A DNA stretch of 38,952 nt from positions 1 to 38,952 of the forward strand of contig JAQBOK010000047.1 in the NCBI GenBank assembly GCA_028288085.1, written 5' to 3'. Source of the DNA: Mucilaginibacter sp. (GTDB lineage Bacteria; Bacteroidota; Bacteroidia; Sphingobacteriales; Sphingobacteriaceae). The translations under genes were made by a program, and so were the position numbers. Below are positions 6,845-17,200 of the stretch, piece by piece. Each line of letters opens with the position of its first letter. Positions within the stretch are counted from its first letter, which is position 1. The notes under the pieces are model-generated. The model made no database searches. It saw only the letters and a program-made list of their open reading frames with translations, and had not been told where the DNA came from.

Positions 6845-7681
6845 ATGAAGAACATCTTAATATTCAATGATTTTTCAAGTGAGGCTGAGCATGCAACCGA
6901 AATGGCATTACTTTTAGCTGGAAAAACCAACACTAACCTATACGTGTGGAACATGTTTGATAAGGCTGAGCAACCTATGGTAAAAGAGCTGGTTGTTGCA
7001 AACGCTAATGAGATAGTTAAGGAACTATCTGATGATAATACAGCCTGGATAGAGAAACTGGAATCGAAACTGAACTGGCAACGCGGGTTGATGCCTGTGG
7101 TGCATTTTATTAACGACGTTGATTATGCACCTAATGATGTATTGCCAATAGTAAAGAAATATGATATAGGGGTATTGATAAAAGGAATTACAGAATCGGG
7201 GAACAACCCTTTACATATTGAATCAGAGGCGCTAAGCTGCTCTACCAAATCGGGCTGCCCAATATTGCTTATTCCTGAAAAAGTAAAATATAAGGCATTT
7301 GAAAAAATGGTTTACGCCACGGACCTCCGTTTTTGCCGCCACGAAGTGGTGACTTTTTTAACTCAATTAGCCAAACATTTGAATGCCAATGTAATGATCG
7401 CTAATATTTCTGCACAGGGGTTGCCTTATATGGAAGACACCTATGCCCGCTCTGTTTTTGAACATGAGATACTAAACCCGATGAAATACGAAAATGTTTA
7501 CTTCAGCAATATAAGAGAAAGAGATATACCTAAGGCTCTGGACGTATTGGTGAACGGGATGAATAATGACCTGCTGGTACTCGTAAATAATAAATATCAT
7601 TTTAAAGAATTGCTGGGGCATAGCTCACCTCATAACATACCCGATAATATCCATATACCCTTGTTGATCTTTCCATCATAG
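6845..7681 (+). CDS. Universal stress protein, two tandem UspA-like domains
   Basis: This 278-residue cytosolic protein has two UspA-type halves. The first opens with KNILIFNDFSSEAEHATEMALLLA and ends with a GCPILLIPE strand near residue 145. The second opens with FEKMVYATDLRFCRHEV and ends HIPLLIFPS. The tandem arrangement is usual for Bacteroidota Usp proteins. The ATP-loop motif GxxGS/T(9x)S/T is not obvious (the second half has LLGHSSPHNIP), so it may not bind ATP in the usual way. I start at the ATG at 6845; the track's GTG at 6839 adds two residues. It stands alone, with 165 bp to the AT-rich promoter zone upstream of the pseudogene. A stress-related role is inferred from family only. 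Confidence 0.8.
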   Translation: MKNILIFNDFSSEAEHATEMALLLAGKTNTNLYVWNMFDKAEQPMVKELVVANANEIVKELSDDNTAWIEKLESKLNWQRGLMPVVHFINDVDYAPNDVLPIVKKYDIGVLIKGITESGNNPLHIESEALSCSTKSGCPILLIPEKVKYKAFEKMVYATDLRFCRHEVVTFLTQLAKHLNANVMIANISAQGLPYMEDTYARSVFEHEILNPMKYENVYFSNIRERDIPKALDVLVNGMNNDLLVLVNNKYHFKELLGHSSPHNIPDNIHIPLLIFPS

Positions 7682-7816
7682 GATATTACAAAATATTGAA
7701 TAGCAGATGCTGGAACGGACCTGTAAACGGTTATTTATCTTATTCTAAAATACTCATAAAAATTTGCATATCAATTAGATAAGCTTTACATTTAAACTAA
7801 AATAGTACAAGTTATG

Positions 7817-7824
7817 TATGTTTG
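7817..7824 (+). promoter_or_regulatory. -7 box of the repeat-peptide gene
   Basis: TATGTTTG is a perfect TAnnTTTG match 33 bp before the ATG at 7858. TTTA at 7791-7794, 22 bp upstream, could be a weak -33 element. It also argues against the track's start at 7822, which lies inside this box. Confidence 0.55.
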
Positions 7825-7857
7825 TGTTTAGTTAGGTATAAACTTAATTTTTGTAAC

Positions 7858-8061
7858 ATGAAAGCATTTGACAAAAACACCTCAATGGGGGCAGCATTCG
7901 ACAAAAACACCTCGATGGGGGCAGCATTTGACAAAAACACCTCAATGGGCATAGTAGCCGCAGTAAGTGAATTGGGTGTAGAGCCAGGAAAATCAAACAT
8001 TGCAGGTGAATCTGCTGAGGAATCGGCATCTAATGAAGCAGGTGAGACGGCAGATAACTAA
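7858..8061 (+). CDS. Small repeat peptide, 67 aa, three copies of AFDKNTSMG; possible peptide precursor
   Basis: I do not recognise a family. From the ATG at 7858 the peptide is MK, then three copies of AFDKNTSMG joined by Ala, then IVAAVSELGV, then an acidic Ser/Glu/Ala-rich tail (GESAEESASNEAGETADN). It has no cysteine, signal peptide or membrane segment. The repeats differ in DNA only at synonymous positions (TTT/TTC, TCA/TCG, GGG/GGC), apart from Lys/Ala at the unit boundary, so the peptide seems to be under selection. Multiple identical short units of D, K, N, T and S are seen in some multi-core RiPP precursors and signalling peptides, but no modifying enzyme or dedicated exporter is next to it. 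The next gene, 94 bp downstream on the same strand, is a TPR membrane protein and could be a partner. The track's longer version starts inside the promoter. Confidence 0.65.
   Translation: MKAFDKNTSMGAAFDKNTSMGAAFDKNTSMGIVAAVSELGVEPGKSNIAGESAEESASNEAGETADN
7861..7950 (+). repeat. Three 30-bp tandem repeats within the small peptide gene
   Basis: The unit is GCAGCATTTGACAAAAACAC followed by CTCAATGGGG; the first copy has AAA for the first GCA. Copies lie at 7861-7890, 7891-7920 and 7921-7950. Differences are almost all at third codon positions. Such repeats can gain or lose units by slippage without shifting the frame. Confidence 0.9.
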
Positions 8062-8155
8062 TATTACCGGCATCCCGAGAATTTGAAGCAAGAGACTTAA
8101 CCATACCTTTTAAAGATACTCTGCCACGCAGACATCTTATATTATCTAATACCGT

Positions 8156-9547
8156 ATGCAAAACCACATGGTAAAAAGAATGGTTTGTGCTTTCATGATC
8201 GTGTGCATGTCAATTGCCGGGTATGCCCAAAAAAATAATATCTCTTCATTAAAGACCCAGATTGCAAATCATGCCAGTGATACAGCCGGCGTTGAATTAT
8301 TAAGGAAGCTAAGCAGGCAAATACAACCTACCAAACCAGACAGCGCGTTAATTTATGCGCAGCAGGGCCTTGATCTGGCAAGAAAACTATCCTACAGTAA
8401 AGGTGAAGCCGATTGTATGGACCGGCTTGGCGTGGTTTTATGGAAAAATGGAAAGTATGACCGCGCCCTTGCATTTTTACTCGGTTCGTTGAAACTGAGA
8501 GAGATTATTAAAGACAGGCTTGGGGTGCTAATGAGTTTAAACGATATAGGCATCGTTTATTCTGATCAACTGGATAACGTTGAGGCCCTGCGCTATCATT
8601 TTAAAGCAAAAGCCGCGGCCGAAGCATTACATGATAACAGGAGACTAAGCATTGTACTTGCAAATATTGGCAATTGCTACATAAAACTTAATAAAATAGA
8701 CTCCGCTTTAAGCTTCGAAATGCAGGCCTATACCATTCAACATGCTTTAAATGATCTGTCTACCTTATCAAATACCCTTTCTATTTTAGGTGATATAAAC
8801 TACAAAATGGGACACAATGCTTTAGCGCTTGATTATTACCGGCTAAGTGTAACCTATGCAATTAAAAATAACGATCAAAGCGGGCTTGCTGACACCTATA
8901 ACAGCACGGCGCAACTGTATAAACAAACAGGCGTAACCGATTCAAGCATATATTATGCTGAACATGCCTTAAATGCTGCAAAGGCGGCTATGTATCCCGA
9001 GGGTATTTACCACGCCAGCAGCTTACTTACTGATATTTACCGGGGGAAAAACGAACATCTTGAATTAGCCTATTTAAAAACTGCCCTTACCGCAAAGGAC
9101 AGCATGTTTAATGCCGAAAAAATTAAACAGGTGCAAACATTAAGCTTTAACGAGGCCGCCAGGCAGGTAGAAATAGCTGAGGAAAAACATCATGAGGAAG
9201 AGGCAAGGATCATCAACCTGCAAATGATAGGTATAGTAATATTTATACCGTTCTTCTTCCTGGTACTTTTACTTTTAAGCAAAAGCCATACGCACCCCAA
9301 AGTAATAGAGTTTATGGGGGTGATCTCGTTATTGCTGGTTTTTGAATTTATCACCCTATTCATTCATCCGTTCGTTCAGCGCATCAGCAATCATTTGCCC
9401 GTGCTTGAATTGGTAATATTAGTTGTGCTTGCCGCAATATTGGTACCTATGCATCATAAGCTTACACATTGGATGCGTGAAAAATTGGTTCATGAAGTGC
9501 GGCATCGTCCTAAGAAAACCATTGCAGAGATCGAAAAAAAAGAATAA
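8156..9547 (+). CDS. Secreted/membrane tetratricopeptide-repeat protein with three C-terminal TM helices
   Basis: This 463-residue protein has a signal peptide (MVCAFMIVCMSIAGYAQ, cut after about residue 21-22). TPR-type helical pairs span about residues 30-330, for example SALIYAQQGLDLARKL, DRALAFLLGSLKLREI, EALRYHFKAKAAAEAL and LALDYYRLSVTYAI. A charged coiled stretch rich in His and Glu (EEKHHEEEARI) follows, then three hydrophobic helices at about 356-376, 384-407 and 415-437 and a basic tail. The layout mimics the sensor half of Bacteroidota TPR histidine kinases, but no HisKA, HATPase or HTH output domain is present. The TPR part should be periplasmic. Start is the ATG at 8156; the ATG at 8168 is an alternative. 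Role unknown; it follows the repeat-peptide gene. Confidence 0.75.
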   Translation: MQNHMVKRMVCAFMIVCMSIAGYAQKNNISSLKTQIANHASDTAGVELLRKLSRQIQPTKPDSALIYAQQGLDLARKLSYSKGEADCMDRLGVVLWKNGKYDRALAFLLGSLKLREIIKDRLGVLMSLNDIGIVYSDQLDNVEALRYHFKAKAAAEALHDNRRLSIVLANIGNCYIKLNKIDSALSFEMQAYTIQHALNDLSTLSNTLSILGDINYKMGHNALALDYYRLSVTYAIKNNDQSGLADTYNSTAQLYKQTGVTDSSIYYAEHALNAAKAAMYPEGIYHASSLLTDIYRGKNEHLELAYLKTALTAKDSMFNAEKIKQVQTLSFNEAARQVEIAEEKHHEEEARIINLQMIGIVIFIPFFFLVLLLLSKSHTHPKVIEFMGVISLLLVFEFITLFIHPFVQRISNHLPVLELVILVVLAAILVPMHHKLTHWMREKLVHEVRHRPKKTIAEIEKKE

Positions 9548-9565
9548 AATTATTGTACTAACAAT

Positions 9566-9958
9566 TCATTTTTTCTTGCATGCCATTGCAAGCAGTTCAT
9601 TTTCCTGCTTCCTGGCTATTACTATCCTGGCAATAAGTGCTGCAGGCAAAGGTTCGCCCGGTTTAAAGTGTATGGTTGAACCTAATATCTTGCAGCCGGT
9701 CAGTTCATCCTTCATGCTTTTTACTAAAGAAGAACTCATGGTATACAGGCTGCAATATTTTTTATTGGCACCAATACCTACCAGCATATAAATATGCTTA
9801 AAACAATGTACCTGATAACTGAATGTCTCCTCCGCATCAGGCACAATGGACCTGATCAGCAGATAGAGATCAGTTAAGCATTGCCTGAACTCATCATTTT
9901 GTGATGAAAGATAATGATTGAATAATGTTGGCGGATTATCTTCTTCAGGCTTGCTCAT
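9566..9958 (-). CDS. DUF1801 domain-containing protein
   Basis: This 130-residue soluble protein opens with a polar tail and then the DUF1801 pattern: a helix (ECL..LYLLIRSIVPDAEE), TFSYQVHCFKHIYMLVGIGANKKYCSLYT, and a C-terminal basic helix (AALIARIVIARKQENE). The family has the YdhG/Fra-type fold, sometimes called an iron chaperone, with unproven function in most bacteria. It converges on the TPR gene with an 18-bp gap and reads toward it. It starts at the ATG at 9958 and appears monocistronic. Confidence 0.75.
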   Translation of the reverse strand: MSKPEEDNPPTLFNHYLSSQNDEFRQCLTDLYLLIRSIVPDAEETFSYQVHCFKHIYMLVGIGANKKYCSLYTMSSSLVKSMKDELTGCKILGSTIHFKPGEPLPAALIARIVIARKQENELLAMACKKK

Positions 9959-10138
9959 GGTTCTGATTTTGGCCAGAACTAAGATACCAGAATTTGATAA
10001 ATGTTGAGCATGTGTACCAAAACATACAAAATATTTAATTTATGTGGATAAGTAGGCCTATTGTGAATAAACTCCAATTGGTTTGTTTATGCCGGGTATT
10101 GATATTTAAGCATTAAAGTAATTTTTGCTTCCTAATTA

Positions 10139-11233
10139 ATGAAAAACACTAACGTCAGAATAAAAGATATTGCCGAAAGGGCACAAGTATCCGTAGGCAC
10201 TGTGGATCGGGTTATCCATAACCGGGGGCGTGTAGCGCCCGATGTGGAGGAGCGCGTGCTGCGGATTTTACGGGATATGAACTATGAGCCCAACCTGTTA
10301 GCAAGGGCTTTAGGTTCTAAAAAGAAATATCGCATTGCAGCCCTTATTCCCGATCCTGATTATGATCCCTATTGGCACGGGCCGATGGAAGGCCTTGAAA
10401 AGGCGGAAGCAGCGGTAATGCAATACGGCGTAAGTATAAAGCAATATTTATTTAATCCCTACACCGTAGGATCATACGTACACCGGGCAAAACAGCTTAC
10501 GGCAGCAGGCGCCGACGGAATATTGGTTGCTCCTATTTTTTACCGGGAAACACTACCCTTTTTTGAAGAATGGAAAGCAAAAAACATCCCATTTGTATTG
10601 TTCAATACACAAATACCGGACTCGGGGGCACTGAGCTATGTGGGACAGGACTCTTATCAGAGTGGTATGCTGGCAGGCGGGATCATTCATTACGGGCAGT
10701 ATCCGCAATCAACCATACTGGTAGCCCATATTGATGAAGAAATAAGCAACGCCGCACATCTTATTAAAAAGGAACAGGGTTTCAGGGATTATTTTAAGCA
10801 AAATGGCCTGGAGGAACAATATAAAATCATGCGTACGCAATTAAACAGATCAGACCTGCCCAACTTTGCCGATAAGCTGAGTGGGATTATAGAAAGCATC
10901 CATAACTTGCAGAGTATTTATGTTACCACTTCTAAGGCACATTCAATAGCTGCCTATCTTGAGCAAAACAATATCAATCATATAAAATTGATAGGCTATG
11001 ACCTGCTCCCTCAAAACCTGGAGTACTTAAACAAAGGAAGGATCAACTTTTTAATCAACCAAAACCCCAAAGGACAAGGGTACTGGGGGATATATCAATT
11101 GGTGAACCACCTGGTGTTTAAAAAAGAAGTACAGGCGCTTAAATATCTTCCGCTTGACATGATTTCTAAAGAGAACGCTGCCTATTATACAAAAGATATT
11201 ATGATCTATGCAGATCATAACCTAATCGCATAG
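10139..11233 (+). CDS. LacI-family transcriptional regulator with sugar-binding domain
   Basis: This 364-residue protein has an N-terminal LacI helix-turn-helix (RIKDIAERAQVSVGTVDRVIHNRG, residues 7-30, with the hinge NYEPNLLARALGSKK) and a periplasmic-binding-protein-like effector domain to the C-terminus (YRIAALIPDPDYDPYWHGPMEG; DGILVAPIFY; YVGQDSYQSG; IKLIGYD). The closest type I know is the Bacteroidota group that controls sugar uptake and catabolism. No transport or catabolic gene adjoins it, so its regulon must be elsewhere or may include the convergent giant gene's region only by position. It starts at the ATG at 10139. A TAATTTTTG stretch 12 bp upstream resembles a -7 box with one extra base. 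Confidence 0.85.
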   Translation: MKNTNVRIKDIAERAQVSVGTVDRVIHNRGRVAPDVEERVLRILRDMNYEPNLLARALGSKKKYRIAALIPDPDYDPYWHGPMEGLEKAEAAVMQYGVSIKQYLFNPYTVGSYVHRAKQLTAAGADGILVAPIFYRETLPFFEEWKAKNIPFVLFNTQIPDSGALSYVGQDSYQSGMLAGGIIHYGQYPQSTILVAHIDEEISNAAHLIKKEQGFRDYFKQNGLEEQYKIMRTQLNRSDLPNFADKLSGIIESIHNLQSIYVTTSKAHSIAAYLEQNNINHIKLIGYDLLPQNLEYLNKGRINFLINQNPKGQGYWGIYQLVNHLVFKKEVQALKYLPLDMISKENAAYYTKDIMIYADHNLIA

Positions 11234-11241
11234 ATCAATAC

Positions 11242-14200
11242 CTATAGTTTTACAAATTTGGTACTCCCAACAAGGGTTTTATCCTTACTATTAAGCACTT
11301 TAACAATATAAGTACCTGGCAACAAGTCGCTAACACTGGTTTGCCATGTCGGTTGCGGAGACGTAGCCTGCCTTATCACAAGTCCCAAATTATTTGTGAC
11401 CATAATACTATAAGTAATTGGGTTATTTACATCAGGAGTAATATTGAGGTAAATGATACTCTTTGCCGGGTTAGGGAACAGGTTTAAATTATTACTAACC
11501 AGGATAGTGCTTTGGTTTGTGTTTGTATATTCAACCGATACAATTTTTGAATAGGTAATAGTGTTATTGATATCTTCTTCCTTCAGTCGGTAATAGTTTT
11601 GGCCAATGACAGGATTTTTATCAAGCAGACTATAAGTGCCAAGGTTGCTTGATGCCACGCTACCTATTACATCGAAAGTTTTACCCCCATCTATACTTCT
11701 TTCAACAGTAAAGTTAGTATAGCTCTGTTCGTTTTCAGTAGTCCATATTGCTTGTGCCCCACCTGATACCTTTTTTGCGCTGAAACCTAATAAATGCAAG
11801 GCCATTGCAGGGTTTTGGCGTATCACTAATTGAAAACGCTTACCACCATAACTATTAGTATCTGTAGAAATATTGAAGGCATACGTTGCATTTTGACGCA
11901 TATCTAACGAATCCTTTTTGTAATTGTCCATCAGCCAAATCTCATAAAGTTGAGGGATAGCCTCTACTTCAGTCATATTTAATTTATAAATACCAGCATC
12001 ATGAGCTTTTACAAATAAGGGTATAATGGTTTGTTTTATCCCTGGCAAAGGAGTCCTGTTTATAGCCAGCTCCACATTGTCGCTGGAAAAACTGGCCAGG
12101 CTTACTTTGCCGTTCCCCGGTTTATAAGGGGCATCTTCATTAACAACAAATTGTGATTTGTCAGATGAGTTAAATCCGATATAAATATCATCTGTATTAA
12201 TAGTATCCATGGCCATTTGTAAACGCAAATGCTGGTCAATGTTGTCATTATTCAAACTCGCCATACTAGCCCCTGAAGACATTAGAAGATTAAGTCCGGT
12301 ATTTTGGTTTGTGGACTTAGCCGACTCATTGAATATAAGCTGCGGACTGGTGCTACTTGTGGCCAAAACAAAAAAGCCTTGCCCGCTTACTATAGTCCTT
12401 CTGCCATGGTTAGTGTAAGTACCTCCTTTTTGATACGTATCGTAATTATAGGTAACAGGGTTAAGTTCATAAATGGTATTGCCCACATTATTGGCATATA
12501 TCCCGCTTGTGTTTGTAGTGGTGTTATATTGCTCCCAGTCAATTGAACTGGCATAAGGGTTGCCCACTAAATTAAACCCACGTACGGCAAAGTTGGTTCC
12601 TGCTCCTGCACCGGTATAGCCTAAATTAGCAGAGCCTGGCGTATACCAGTCATGCACAATTACCTGGCCCTGGTTTAAAACGCCCGTGGCAGTCATAGTA
12701 ACAGTTACAGGAGTAGTATAAGTTGTTAGTGTTTCTGTTGCTAAAGGTGCTGCTGCCCTGTTTCCCCTGAAAAAGAAAAGGAAACCATTACCAACAGGGA
12801 TATTATAGGTGGTTCCTCCACCGTTCAGGAAATAATTATGAGCAGGCACATTATTTATTGTGCTTATGCCTAAAAAATTACCACTGATAAAGGTTACGTT
12901 AGATGGGGCCAGATCTTCCCGATATAAATAAATTGTTGGGTTGCCTGTTTTATCAAAACCACCGCCAGCGTTGCCTGTAAGATAGATGCTATTTTGCAAG
13001 TAATTTACGCTATAAACATTGTTCGGACTAACCAAATAAGCATAAACGGGTGATGATGCCAGGCGGTAGCTTCTGTAACCTGCACCGCCAGTTACATAGC
13101 GCTGCACATTTACATTACCAGAAATAACGGGCCCGGATGGTATAGCGGCAATAGAAGCAGAGCTTGTGGCATCTGAAATTAAGGTTAAGAACCCTCCCGT
13201 AGCCAATGTGTTGCAAGAGCAGTTTCCAAGCATGGTTAAAACCCCCGAGCTTGCCACATTGAACAGGCCGCTTGACATGGTTTTTGTACCCGTACCGCTA
13301 AAAGTAACGTTATAAAACGTAACTCCATTACCCGCTCCCCCGGCTAAACTTTGCGTGGCCCCATTAAAGTTTACTGTAGGGGTGCTTAAATCTGCATAGT
13401 TCGAGGCATCATTAGCCAAAGTATTTGTAAAGTCGCCCGCTATGTTTAAGTTGCCCGATAAAGGAGTTTTTATACCTGTACCTGAAAATGAAATATTCTG
13501 ATAGCTTACACCTGCAGGTAAACCGGTAATGGCGGCAGATGTATAAACTGTTTGCGCAGCTCCCGAATATTCTACTGTGGTGCCGCTATTGCTAAAGGTT
13601 ATTACGTTTGTTCCTGTAGCTGAAAGCCCCGACAAGGTGGTAGTGTTTGCAAGCTGCAAGGTTGCAGCAGTTGCCGGTACCACAGCAAAAGTGGATGTAC
13701 TGGTAGCAGTGTTGGTTGTTTGAACAATACCCGAAAGTAGCGCAGTACCCCCTGCAAGCTTAAATGTTGAATTGAACAGTATAGCACCTGAGTTAGAAGA
13801 TGTTAACGACATATTTCCGGATACATTTAAATTGGAAACGTATGAAGCCATAGTTTGTGTATATGAACTTGCCAAACTGGTGTTTGCAATAATACTAATA
13901 CTGCCCGCGTTTAGCGTACCAAAACCAGAAAGCGTACAGCTATATCCAAGTCCCGAATTTGCATCACTTTGGTAAGTTATGGCACCCAGCACATTTAGAG
14001 TGGTTCCGGTATTTACAATAACCCCCCCTGGCTGTCCGCCCTTATTGCCAAATGCTATTGAGCCTACGTTAATAGTACCTGAACCTGCCATAATATTTGG
14101 AAAATTGGTAAAGGTTCTGTTTACACCAATAATCGCCTGGTCGATATTTGTTGGCACAACACCGCTAAGCCAGTTGGAGGCAGTGTTCCAATCGGAGCTG

Positions 14201-17200
14201 GTAACACCTATCCAGTCATCTGAATCGTAGCAGGATAAAGTTACTGTAGTTGTGCCGCTGCCGGTAATATTATAAGCCGAAATAGTATAAGTAGTTGCAG
14301 GAAATACTGTAGTGGGTGTACCGGTAATCTGACCGGTTGTAGTGTTGAAACTTAATCCCGGTGGCAATGGGGCGCTAATATGGTAGCCGCCGAGAGCTGT
14401 AAATTCCTTAACCGTATTGTTGCTATAATCAGACACGTATAAATTACCGCTGGCATCAGCCACAAAACCTTCCACATCAGTAAATCCGGATAAAGTATTA
14501 AGTAAAACACCGGTTGAACTATAAACCTTGATCTGATTATTGTGAGAATCTGCAACAAAGACGTTTCCCGAAGGATCAATGGATATTGCAAGCGGGTCAT
14601 TATATCCACTGCCAAACACTCCCATGTACGCCCCTGCCGGGCTGTATTCCGTGACGTTATTCCCGGTACGGTTTAAAACAAAGATATCCCCGGCCACATT
14701 AACTGCCACACCATCAGAATAGTTCATCCCAGTGGTAGAAACAGTAAGTAAAGTGGTGCCTAAAGTGCTGTATTTTTTTACAGAATTGGTGCCTGTACCG
14801 GTATTATAGGTGGCTATGTACAGGTTATCTGATCCATCAATATCTATACCCAGCGGGTGACCTAATCCAGTTATTATGGTTGACTGGTAAACCCCGCTTG
14901 AATTTAATTTATATATAGCGCCTGATCCGGTATCCATTACATAACAATTACCTGCCGAATCAAAAACCAGTCCGCATGGGCTGTTAAATGAGATACCCGA
15001 ACCAAAAGTGCCTAAATAGGCGTGACTGGGGCTATACTTGCTGATTGTTCCGCTATTATAGTTGGCTACATAAATATTACCCGCAGCATCAATAGTCATT
15101 AAACTCGGCCCGCTTAATGATGCACTGGCAAGAGATGTTCCTGTTGCGCTGTAAGCATAACCAGTAACTGCGCCGCCGGTGTTTGTAGGCGATAAAGTGG
15201 GTATTGAAGCATTAATAGGGTAATTATTTGTGGAAGGAGTGTAGCTGATAATAGGAGCATGCGGACTCACCGTTATTATTAGGGAAGTACTGCTATTTCC
15301 GGAAGCATTAATTCCTTTAATGGTAAAGGTTGTTGTTGGGAATACCACAGTTGGTGTACCGGAAATTACACCGGTAGTTGTATTGAAAGATAAACCAGTG
15401 GGTAGCGTAGTATTTATTGTATAACTTGCCGCTACACCGCCTGTATTAACTGGCGCGAATGAAGCAATAGTGCCACCAACCGTATAAGTAACTGTTGACG
15501 GGGTATAACTGATAACAGGTGCATTATTATTAACTGATAAGGTTACCGTAGTGCTTCCGCTGCCATTTGGATTGGTTGCAGTAATGGTATAAGTTATTAC
15601 CCCGGATACACCGGTAGGAGTCCCTGAAATTACCCCCGTAGAAGTATTAAATGACAGGCCTGCAGGTAATGCCGTGCTTATAGAATAACTAACTGCAGCA
15701 CCACCCGTGTTAGTTGGCGTTAGTGGAGTAATGGCCGTACCAGCTGTATAAATATTAGTTGATGGGCTATAACTGATCGCGGGGGCTTGCGGGTTCACTG
15801 TTAAGGTTACCGTGGTACTACCGGTGCCTATAACATTTGTGGCAGTTATGGTATAGGTGGTTGCTGAGGACACAATGGTAGGTGTACCTGAAATTACTCC
15901 CGTAGCGGTATTAAATGATAAACCGGCGGGCAACGCAGCGCTTATTGTATAACTACTTGCTGCACCACCTGTATTAGCAGGAGTCAATGGGGTAATAGCT
16001 GCGCCCACAATATAAATATTTGTTGATGGCGTGTAGCTGATAACAGGCGGTGTTGGATTAACACATGATAATGTTACCGTAGTAGTACCCACCCCTCCGG
16101 AATTATCAGCAGAAATTGTGTAGGTTATTACTGAAGATACTCCAAGAGGGGTACCTGAAATAACACCCGTAGTATTGCTAAATGACAAGCCCGGAGGCAA
16201 TGAAGGCCCAATTATATAACTGATTGATGAGCCTCCCGTATTAACTGGGCTTAATGATGTAATAGTTGTACCAACCGTGTAAACATTGGTTGATGGCGTG
16301 TAACTGATAACAGGGGGCGCCGGGTTAACTGTTAAAATTACCGTAGTACTTCCACTGCCCCCTACATTGATGGCGGTTATAGTATAGGTGCTTGCCCCGG
16401 ATAATGCGGTTGGCGTGCCTGAAATCACCCCGGTAGCTGTATTAAATGACAAACCAGCAGGAAGCGCTGTGTTTATGGAATAACTGGCAGCTGCACCACC
16501 AGTATTAGTTGGAGTTAATGAAACGATAGCTGTATTAACAGTGTAAACATTGGTTGATGGCGTGTAAGTAATAACAGGGGGAAGCGGATTAACTGTAAGG
16601 TTTACCGTAGTGCTTCCGCTACCAGTTACATTGGTAGCTGTAATAGTGTAAACTGTAGCTGTTGATACTGCAGTAGGTGTACCCGAAATTACACCGGTTG
16701 ATGTATTAAATATCAAACCGGCCGGTAGCGCAGTGCTAATTGAATAACTGGTAGCCGCACCACCAGTGTTAGCTGGCGTTAATGAGGTGATAGTTGTACT
16801 AATTGAATAAATATTTGTAGATGGGGAATAAGCAATGACAGGTGCTGGCGGATTAACCGTTAAGGTTACTGTGGTACTTCCACTCCCTCCCGTGTTAGTA
16901 GCTGTAATAGTGTAGGTAGTTATCGCAGATAAAACTGTTGGCGTGCCTGAAATCACTCCGGTAGCAGTGTTAAACGACAAACCCACAGGCAGAGCAGTGC
17001 TTATTGAATAGCTGGCTGCCGCACCGCCTGTATTGACAGGTGTTAACGTGGCAATAGCCGTATTAATTACATATCCATTTGTTGATGGCGTATAACTGAT
17101 AATAGGCGCAGGAGGATTAACACATGACAAGGTTACTGTAGTATTGCCGCTGCCGCCTGCATTGCTGGCGGTTATGGTATATGTTGTTACCCCGGATAAA

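Noticed and set aside
7861-7950. CRISPR-like array
   Set aside because: The three 30-bp units are directly adjacent without spacers and lie in frame in a coding gene; no cas genes are present.
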